DNA of 39,504 nt. Source: a virus. The stretch spans positions 1 through 39,504 of IMG/VR virus record IMGVR_UViG_3300021375_000068, one strand, 5' to 3'. Below the pieces are notes generated by a model. That model saw only the letters and a program-made list of their open reading frames with translations, did no database searches and was not told where the DNA came from. Each line of letters starts with the position of its first letter. Positions within the stretch are counted from its first letter, which is position 1. A program made the translations under genes and the position numbers. This document shows, piece after piece, positions 31,247 to 37,142 of this stretch.

Positions 31247-31611
31247 TATTTTTTACGTTGCCATTTAGCCTGTGTAATAGGCGATTGTGTATTTGTGTCC
31301 GGAAGTTCCTGACTCGGACCTATGGATTGTGTTTTTACCTTCATACCTAATGCCTTATGAGCCGCATCTATTTTTTGTTTGTCTACATCAGTATACGCAC
31401 CAATGTATGCTGTAGCGGCAACAGAATCTATGTCCATGTCTTCATAATGGCCTGGTGCTCTTGCCATAAACATACTAGCACGATATAGAGCATAATATCT
31501 ATCTGCATCATTAGTGTAAGTTCCTGGAGAAGAGTGTTGTAGGATTGGGTTAAACTTACCTTGTTTGGTCTTCCACCTCTTAACTTCTACTAAGAATTCA
31601 GAGGCACGCAT
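31246..31611 (-). CDS. Small late protein with capsid-targeting-like N-terminus
   Basis: A 121-residue protein starting MRASEFLVEVKRWKTKQGKF. Residues 7-9 (L-V-E) match the [I/L]-x-E cleavage consensus of the T4 prohead protease, and the first nine residues match those of the 129-residue neighbour at eight similar positions. The middle contains DADRYYALYRASMFMARAPG and a lysine-rich end. No catalytic motif is seen. It is TAATG-coupled to the genes on both sides. A packaged internal head protein is proposed. Confidence 0.6.
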   Translation of the reverse strand: MRASEFLVEVKRWKTKQGKFNPILQHSSPGTYTNDADRYYALYRASMFMARAPGHYEDMDIDSVAATAYIGAYTDVDKQKIDAAHKALGMKVKTQSIGPSQELPDTNTQSPITQAKWQRKK

Positions 31612-32117
31612 TAGTTGTTTACCTTAGCACCTTTACGCCATTGATAGCATGACCAGTACCTAGCTGTAGATTTGTCTTTGCCTTTAGGTTTGTCACAACC
31701 GTGTCTAGCACGAAAGCTTTTACGTCTTTTAGGATCATCTCTTTTAATTGATAAGTTAGGATCACCAAAGCGAATAATTTTTACATTACCCGTTTTAGGA
31801 TCTTTAACATATACTTTGAATTTTTTCTTTGGGTTTTCTGAAGTACGAATAGGATCATTAAGTTTAACTTTTTTACCTTTGTATTCTGCTTCGTTATAGA
31901 TAGCAAACTCTACACCTGGTTCAAAAGAACAACCACACTGCTCAAGCATTGCTACATGATCTTCATCCATTTCTACTGTTATTGATAAATCGTCGTGTTC
32001 AATAACAACAGTTTCAATCAATGTATCCAGGTTGATAACAAAGCCAACACGATCATCAGTTATTGGATGTGCTATTCTTCTAGCTGTTTCCTGTAGATGT
32101 TCTTCGAATGTTTTCAT
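31611..32117 (-). CDS. Late protein with capsid-targeting-like N-terminus and basic Cys module
   Basis: A 168-residue protein. MKTFEEHLQE at the start is close to T4 internal-protein leaders (MKTYQEFIAE): M, K, T and both Glu positions agree, with L-x-E at residues 8-10. The middle is acidic (MDEDHVAMLEQCGCSFEPG) and the C-terminus is basic with a cysteine module (KSFRARHGC, then TARYWSCYQWRKG). It may bind DNA through that end. TAATG coupling on both sides. Function inferred from N-terminus and context only. Confidence 0.6.
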   Translation of the reverse strand: MKTFEEHLQETARRIAHPITDDRVGFVINLDTLIETVVIEHDDLSITVEMDEDHVAMLEQCGCSFEPGVEFAIYNEAEYKGKKVKLNDPIRTSENPKKKFKVYVKDPKTGNVKIIRFGDPNLSIKRDDPKRRKSFRARHGCDKPKGKDKSTARYWSCYQWRKGAKVNN

Positions 32118-33265
32118 TATTCACTACCTTTGTAGGCCTTGTATAATTCTAACATTTTTTCATCAGTTATTGATTCGTTATACAACGGATTACTGTTTGA
32201 TTTAGCCGCTGATTTATGTTTAGGTCCATTTAACCCACCTGACATTGTGTTTAACTGTGTGTCAACATCTGTAACTTGTTCGTTAGGTGTGTTAGCATGT
32301 TGTATATCTCTTTCTTCCTCAACCGCTTCTTCTTCGCCTTTATATTCTTCATAACCGTCTGAACGTTGTCCAGATAAGTTTAGTAGTGTTTTAAGCATAT
32401 CAGTATGTTCACCTTGGGCATTTACACTTACTGTTTCTTGGTTAGCATCGTCAATATTTTGTACAACTTGTAAACTTTCAGCAACTTCTTCAGTTTCTAC
32501 TGACTCATTTAACTTTGCTTCAAACATTGCTGTTATATCAATTTCTTCTTTACCTTCCATTGTAACAAACGCTGTGTCTAACACAGCTGGTTCTGCTTCA
32601 CCTAATCCTTCTTTCTTAGGACGTCCACGCTCACGTTTAGGAGCATTTGGATCTACCAATGGATCAACTGGTTCTAATGAATCAACCTTTGTCTTTGCTT
32701 GAGAATATTTGTAATGTCTACGCTTACCATCTTTGAATGTAACTGTGAAACCTTGACCGTTTGTTTCTGGGCGATCCATTTCAACTTTGTGTCCTTGTTT
32801 TTCATGACCTGCTACAATATCAGCAACATGTTTAGCATCATACGCTTCATCTAGTTCAATAGTTTCAATATCTTCTGAAACTCTTTCATTTTTATCATAA
32901 GTGTCTGCGTCGGCATCTTCTTCTTTTACTTCTTTATCTTCTTTTTTGCCTTTTTTAGCATCTAGCATTTTTTGGAATGCCGCTTTCTGTGCTGGACTTT
33001 GTGCTTCTTCAATTTCAACTGATTCAGTTGTAGTTGTGGTTGTTTCTGGAGAATCGCTTTGTACATTAAGTACTGGAACGTCAGCTAATCTAATCAAGTC
33101 ATCATGTGATTCTTTGCCGTACTGAGCATAAATGTTATCACCTGTTGTACTAACTTCTGTAATACCTTGTGGCTGTGTCATTTCAGCTGATTTAATTGCG
33201 GCTTTTTGATCTTCAGTTGGATTTTCAATCTTTTGAAGTGTTGCTAATACGTTATACATATCCAT
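32117..33265 (-). CDS. Acidic low-complexity head-associated protein with AT-hook-like motif
   Basis: A 382-residue, very acidic, low-complexity protein (TTTTTTESVEIEE, EEDADADTYD, EEEAVEEERD), with an embedded KRERGRPKKEG (210-220), which is a textbook AT-hook core (R-G-R-P) flanked by lysines. A small folded segment, GFTVTFKDGKRRHYKYSQAKTKV, precedes it. The acidic helical composition resembles phage prohead core/scaffold proteins, while the AT-hook would allow DNA contact. An AAGAGGATATTACT Shine-Dalgarno region precedes the ATG. Scaffold or packaged DNA-binding protein is the best guess. Confidence 0.5.
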   Translation of the reverse strand: MDMYNVLATLQKIENPTEDQKAAIKSAEMTQPQGITEVSTTGDNIYAQYGKESHDDLIRLADVPVLNVQSDSPETTTTTTESVEIEEAQSPAQKAAFQKMLDAKKGKKEDKEVKEEDADADTYDKNERVSEDIETIELDEAYDAKHVADIVAGHEKQGHKVEMDRPETNGQGFTVTFKDGKRRHYKYSQAKTKVDSLEPVDPLVDPNAPKRERGRPKKEGLGEAEPAVLDTAFVTMEGKEEIDITAMFEAKLNESVETEEVAESLQVVQNIDDANQETVSVNAQGEHTDMLKTLLNLSGQRSDGYEEYKGEEEAVEEERDIQHANTPNEQVTDVDTQLNTMSGGLNGPKHKSAAKSNSNPLYNESITDEKMLELYKAYKGSE

Positions 33266-33277
33266 AGTAATATCCTC

Positions 33278-33868
33278 TTATCTTGCCGCTGATTTAACTT
33301 GCGGTATTTTGTTTTTTGTACTACCCATTGAGCTTAACTTGCCTTGTGGTAGATCGTTAGTCGTTTTGGCTTCAGGGGTTTTGCCGCCGGCTATCTCATA
33401 TTCAATTGATGATTCAGGAACTGATGCACTTGGATCTGCGTATATCTTACTTGCTTCTTTTTGTTCCTTAGTATCTGCTGGGTACTCCTCGTTATCTAAT
33501 AATGGTGCTTCTTCTGCTTCAGCACCTTCGTTTTCTTCCCATCCCTCAGCAAAATTTTGTGATACTATTTTTATTTGTGATTGAGGCTTACGTGTACACG
33601 TTTCAATCATTTGAAATAGTTCTTGTTGTCCTGCTGGATAATCTAATTCTATTTCAAATATACAAACTTCCATATTTTTAACACCTGGAAAGTCCAATGG
33701 ATCTTCTGTTACTGGTGTTGTTTTTGGATCTGACATTTTAATTAGATCAAACTTTGCTAATCTGTCTTCTAATTCTTTAAGACAATCTTTGTCACAGCCA
33801 CCAGCTACTTTAATTCGATATGAATAAGTTTGCTGTGACTCTGTTAAATATTCTGTAAATTTTTTCAT
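33278..33868 (-). CDS. Late protein with capsid-targeting-like N-terminus
   Basis: A 196-residue acidic protein. MKKFTEYLTE (L-T-E at 8-10) matches the capsid-targeting/prohead-protease pattern shared with four nearby genes. SYRIKVAGGCDKDCLKELEDRL and a second strand-rich block around VCIFEIELDYPAG suggest a ferredoxin-like fold; the C-terminal third is disordered (Glu/Ala/Pro/Ser). An exact TATAAATA late promoter lies 27 bp upstream with an AGGGGAAA Shine-Dalgarno, so this gene starts a strong late unit. Head or core role inferred. Confidence 0.6.
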   Translation of the reverse strand: MKKFTEYLTESQQTYSYRIKVAGGCDKDCLKELEDRLAKFDLIKMSDPKTTPVTEDPLDFPGVKNMEVCIFEIELDYPAGQQELFQMIETCTRKPQSQIKIVSQNFAEGWEENEGAEAEEAPLLDNEEYPADTKEQKEASKIYADPSASVPESSIEYEIAGGKTPEAKTTNDLPQGKLSSMGSTKNKIPQVKSAAR

Positions 33869-33895
33869 TATTATTATTTCCCCTGACTATGCGTA

Positions 33896-33903
33896 TATTT
33901 ATA
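33896..33903 (-). promoter_or_regulatory. T4-type late promoter (TATAAATA), exact
   Basis: Exact TATAAATA on the minus strand. Predicted start near 33890, leader about 22 nt with AGGGGAAA before the ATG at 33868. Confidence 0.8.
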
Positions 33904-33908
33904 CTACT

Positions 33909-34412
33909 TTATTCTTTTCTGTCTTTATTGTTTAGTAACTCTTTTAACATTTCGTTACGGTCTAACACGTATCCTTGTCCTTGTTCCATTGGTTCATTAC
34001 CTGCGTTGTCAACCAACTTTTTTTGATCCTGTGCGGCTTTCTTTAATTGTAAATCAATCATTTTTAGCTTTTTATTAATCTTAGCTGTCTTGGCTGATAT
34101 AGCGTGGTTTAGCATATTACTTGCTACTCCAAATATCTCACTGGCAAAGCGACTGTCTACATTCATGCCTAAGTCCATTAAATCTTTGTAACTGTCTTTA
34201 GCTAACTGTCCTAACTCATCCATCTCTTCGTCACTGGCTTCTAATCCTTTTACAGCAGGTAACGCTGATTCTATCTTGTCAATGTTCTTTAATGTTTGTT
34301 GTGGTAGTTGTGGATCCGCTGTTTCTTCTTGTGGTAATGGTATAGAAACATCTGCGTCTTTGGCAGGCTCTGATGGTTCTAAATCAAAAAGTTCTTCTAA
34401 TTTTTTCGTCAT
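33909..34412 (-). CDS. Possible small terminase subunit (gp16-like)
   Basis: A 167-residue helical protein. After an acidic, proline-rich N-terminal 40 residues come TLKNIDKIESALPAVKGLEAS, then SYKDLMDLGMNVDSRFASEI and NHAISAKTAKINKKLKMIDLQLKKA, a pair of long helices that would form the coiled-coil hairpin expected for T4-like gp16. Size also agrees (T4 gp16 is 164). gp16 forms a ring that selects DNA and stimulates gp17. It couples by TAATG to the gp4-like gene. It is separated from gp17 by several genes, which is atypical of T4, so the call is provisional. Confidence 0.45.
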   Translation of the reverse strand: MTKKLEELFDLEPSEPAKDADVSIPLPQEETADPQLPQQTLKNIDKIESALPAVKGLEASDEEMDELGQLAKDSYKDLMDLGMNVDSRFASEIFGVASNMLNHAISAKTAKINKKLKMIDLQLKKAAQDQKKLVDNAGNEPMEQGQGYVLDRNEMLKELLNNKDRKE

Positions 34413-34849
34413 TATCTTGCTCCACTTCTAAATATGTCGTCTTCAGTGACTACTCTAAATGTAATACCATTTGCTTTACACCAACGCATAGCTTGATCCC
34501 ATTTAGCGTGATTAATTGCTACAGTCTCTCTGGTAGCTCTGTTAGCATTTTTGCTTTCAATTATACTTTGCTTTTTAGGTTTAATTTCTACCAGCTCTGT
34601 TACTAATTTACCTCTTTTGTCCTGGTACTGGACTAAAAAGTCAGGAACATAAGTTGTTTGTTTTCCAGTCATTGGGTGTTTGTAAGGAATACGTACACTC
34701 TCACTAGCCCATTTAACTACACTAGTGTGTTTATCGCAGAATTGCATAAATGCGTGTTCCCAACTTGATCTGTATCTAGGTGCTTTTTTACCTACATACT
34801 TGTCGGGATTCATTATTGAGTAAAGACCGTTTGCAAATCTGCTAGCCAT
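34412..34849 (-). CDS. 4: Head completion protein, gp4-like (nuclease-fold)
   Basis: A 145-residue protein matching the T4 gp4 (gp50/65) family: YRSSWEHAFMQFCDKH (26-41), W-A-S-E, then YVPDFLVQY and VEIKPKK, which form the D...ExK pattern of a TnsA/PD-(D/E)xK-type nuclease core. gp4 finishes filled heads before tail joining. T4 gp4 is about 150 residues, in agreement. TAATG overlaps on both sides link it to the 120-residue gene and the possible small terminase. Confidence 0.8.
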   Translation of the reverse strand: MASRFANGLYSIMNPDKYVGKKAPRYRSSWEHAFMQFCDKHTSVVKWASESVRIPYKHPMTGKQTTYVPDFLVQYQDKRGKLVTELVEIKPKKQSIIESKNANRATRETVAINHAKWDQAMRWCKANGITFRVVTEDDIFRSGAR

Positions 34850-35211
34850 TACTTGCTAACATTACGTGCCGCATATAAATTAGGTTGTTGCAATACGCTA
34901 ACACCGAGTAATGTTGATTTTGATCTAAGACCGTTGAGATAGTATGCTATAACTTCATCCATTGCTAATGGATCGTCTAAGCCTTTAAACTTTTTTAATA
35001 GTTCGTCTGTAGATATATTGTAGTTTTGTTGTATTCTAAAAAATGCTGATGTAAAATCATCTGCTATAGCTGTATCGGTTGAATGCTTTAGAAAAAATGA
35101 TCTCACTATGTCAAACTCGTCAGCATTAATGACTGTTTCTGTATTATAGAAATTATCAAAGATTTTAACTGTAGATTCTAAGTTATTTTTTGTAATGTTT
35201 ACTGTTGACAT
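34849..35211 (-). CDS. Unknown late protein, probable structural or assembly factor
   Basis: A 120-residue helical protein (NLESTVKIFDNFYNTETV, FDIVRSFFLKHSTDTAIADDF, NISTDELLKKFKGL) ending LYAARNVSK. No catalytic motif. Its place between tail-tube-type genes and gp4 suggests a tail or head-tail joining assembly role. A late-type element GTTAAATA ends 5 nt before the ATG. The nearest Shine-Dalgarno-like AAGG is 12 nt from the ATG, too far for normal use. Function not recognised. Confidence 0.6.
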   Translation of the reverse strand: MSTVNITKNNLESTVKIFDNFYNTETVINADEFDIVRSFFLKHSTDTAIADDFTSAFFRIQQNYNISTDELLKKFKGLDDPLAMDEVIAYYLNGLRSKSTLLGVSVLQQPNLYAARNVSK

Positions 35212-35216
35212 GATAG

Positions 35217-35224
35217 TATTTAAC
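35217..35224 (-). promoter_or_regulatory. Weak late-type element (GTTAAATA), leaderless spacing
   Basis: GTTAAATA, then CTATC, then the ATG at 35209-35211. Same geometry as the other leaderless-type late sites, in a short intergenic gap. Confidence 0.4.
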
Positions 35225-35247
35225 CTTATTCAGCACTAGGCCAAAAA

Positions 35248-36411
35248 TCATCGACCAATAGTTTTTCCGTTACTAGAAATGATACTACTAGATCTTACTG
35301 TGGAATCATTAGTAGCTGTAGAAGTTAGTTTATTTGTTTTGCTATTAGATGTTGGTGGAGTTGAGAAGTTAAAAGCACCTGAGGCCACTGTTGGTAACCC
35401 TTCACGTATTACTACTCCTAATACTTCTTCTTTAATACCTTCTGTACTTACATCACCCTTGTTGAAAATATCATACACACGACCAATTTTTTTACCAGCA
35501 CCTAATACATCACCTGTTGCTAAATCTTCAAAAACACCTACGCCTGCATCTAACAATCCACCTTGTCCTAATATAGATGAGTTAGAGCCTGCTTGGCTTA
35601 ATGAACTAGGTTCTTTGTCATAATGAGCTGGATCTGTAAATCCTGGAATTGGAGCACCTGTTTGACCATTAAGAGCACCAGCACCATATTTTACAGTTTC
35701 ATACTTTATAGTCATTGAGTTTGCCATTGGTTCGCCACCCTGACTATAATCATATTGGTCATGACGCATTTCTGTAATTTGTGGATTGATTAATGTATAC
35801 GAAACAAAATCATGTTGGTTAAATCCGTATATTGTAATATCTTTAAAGAATTGAGGTTTGTTGCCAGTTCCTGTATTATCTTCTGCTGAATATCCCCAAT
35901 CGCTACCTGCTCTAGTCTGACTATAAACATCTCTAGTATTATAATCACTTCTTCCAACTGGAGCATTGTTTACACCGTTAGCATTTCCTTGAACTGTTCC
36001 GTAAGGCTGACTTGGATCTTTATAATAATAACTAAAATATTTAAACCATAAACTACGAACAAGATCAGCACCGTCATCATGAAACTCTACCGTTACTGGT
36101 TCATAATTAATTTTTGAATGTACTAGTCGTTTTCTATTATATTGATTAAATTCATCTACGTCTAATGCGTAGTTTGGAAGTGTTATGTTTTTAACTAACA
36201 CACTGAGCTGACTTTGCTCCTCTGGACCAAATGCTGTTTTAAGACCAGGTAGCTCCGTAACATTTAAGTTGAAATGCACATGGAATAAAAACTTAAATCG
36301 TGGAGCTAGTTCATAGCCAGCAGATCTAAATGTTTTGCTGGCATGCCTATAGTCTTTTAGATAATCGCTACCGAGAAAGCCCTTTAAGACGTCCCCAAAT
36401 ATTCCGGCCAT
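35248..36411 (-). CDS. Tail tube-like structural protein (possible gp54-type initiator)
   Basis: A 387-residue protein directly downstream of the tail tube. The N-terminal 230 residues contain tube-fold-like strands (FKFLFHVHFNLNVTELPGL, LVKNITLPNYALDVDEFNQYNR, PVTVEFHDDGADLVRSLWFKYF, ITIYGFNQHDFVSYTLINPQI), typical of gp19/gp54-like proteins in T4-like phages. The C-terminal 150 residues are Gly/Ser/Thr-rich and disordered. The start is preceded by an AGGATAATTTAG region. The fold class is fairly clear; whether it caps the baseplate like gp54 or has another tail role is open. Confidence 0.55.
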   Translation of the reverse strand: MAGIFGDVLKGFLGSDYLKDYRHASKTFRSAGYELAPRFKFLFHVHFNLNVTELPGLKTAFGPEEQSQLSVLVKNITLPNYALDVDEFNQYNRKRLVHSKINYEPVTVEFHDDGADLVRSLWFKYFSYYYKDPSQPYGTVQGNANGVNNAPVGRSDYNTRDVYSQTRAGSDWGYSAEDNTGTGNKPQFFKDITIYGFNQHDFVSYTLINPQITEMRHDQYDYSQGGEPMANSMTIKYETVKYGAGALNGQTGAPIPGFTDPAHYDKEPSSLSQAGSNSSILGQGGLLDAGVGVFEDLATGDVLGAGKKIGRVYDIFNKGDVSTEGIKEEVLGVVIREGLPTVASGAFNFSTPPTSNSKTNKLTSTATNDSTVRSSSIISSNGKTIGR

Positions 36412-36416
36412 CTAAA

Positions 36417-37034
36417 TTATCCTGTTACTACTGTGCCTAATGTCCTACCTACTGCTGAACCCACACCGCTACCAATTGGAGTTTGGATAGCATTATCAAA
36501 TCTAATAGTCATTGATAGTGTTACAGGAGCACTTTCACCGTATGATAAATCATTATAGTTAACTGCTGTTAAGTAGCAACCATATAATTCCCATGTTTCT
36601 AACACGTTTGGTTCGTTAGCACCGTTACCACCGTCTAATACTTCGCAACGTGTAATGAATTTATAGTCAATACCTGCTGAAGCAGATGATTGTTCCATAA
36701 AGTCTAATTGTTTCTGTAGTTGTTCGCCAACTAGTTTAGCAACAGAACCTGACGCATCGTCACGTAATTCAACTGCTGTAGTTTCCCAAGTATGTTTACC
36801 TGCTAGATACATACGTGAGTTATATAACTCAATCGGCATTTCTTCAAATGATAATGAAGGTCTAGCAAATGAAATAACTTGTTTAGTTAATTCTGTTCTT
36901 GGTGTACTTGCACCAAAGTTTTCAAATACCGTTCTAAAACGATACTTTAATTTAGGCATTAACAGTCCTTGGTTAGATGCACTTTGATCTGACGCTAAAG
37001 GAACTGACATCCTAGTTAATGATGAAACAGCCAT
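36417..37034 (-). CDS. 19: Tail tube protein (gp19-like)
   Basis: A 205-residue protein (T4 gp19 is 163). Features of the gp19 family: FRTVFENFG near residue 37, VISFARPSLSFEEMPIELYNSRMYLAGKHTWE (two adjacent beta hairpins that stack into the tube), VELRDDASGS, LETWELYGCYLTAVNY and VTLSMTIRFDNA. It polymerises inside the sheath to form the DNA channel. A GATAAATA late promoter and an AAGGAGAAA Shine-Dalgarno precede it, and it sits immediately after the sheath gene, the usual order. Confidence 0.92.
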   Translation of the reverse strand: MAVSSLTRMSVPLASDQSASNQGLLMPKLKYRFRTVFENFGASTPRTELTKQVISFARPSLSFEEMPIELYNSRMYLAGKHTWETTAVELRDDASGSVAKLVGEQLQKQLDFMEQSSASAGIDYKFITRCEVLDGGNGANEPNVLETWELYGCYLTAVNYNDLSYGESAPVTLSMTIRFDNAIQTPIGSGVGSAVGRTLGTVVTG

Positions 37035-37068
37035 GTGTATTTCTCCTTGTTAAATATCTTTCTACTAC

Positions 37069-37076
37069 TATTTATC
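37069..37076 (-). promoter_or_regulatory. T4-type late promoter (GATAAATA) of the tail tube gene
   Basis: GATAAATA with predicted start near 37063, leader about 28 nt containing AAGGAGAAA before the ATG at 37034. Confidence 0.75.
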
Positions 37077-37093
37077 AATATAAAGTCGCAAAA

Positions 37094-37113
37094 AATGGCT
37101 CCGAAGAACCATT
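37094..37113 (-). terminator. Rho-independent terminator with UUCG tetraloop after the sheath gene
   Basis: On the minus strand an 8-bp stem AATGGTTC / GAGCCATT (one G-U pair) closes a C(UUCG)G tetraloop, one of the most stable RNA loops, followed by six T (37090-37095). It separates the sheath and tube transcripts. Confidence 0.9.
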
Positions 37114-37142
37114 AAGTGCGTATATTATTCTATACTATAATA

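Noticed and set aside
30802-31350. 182-residue plus-strand frame across the nuclease and the cysteine-rich gene
   Set aside because: It is antisense to two supported genes, one with clear SNase catalytic residues, and has no plus-strand promoter.
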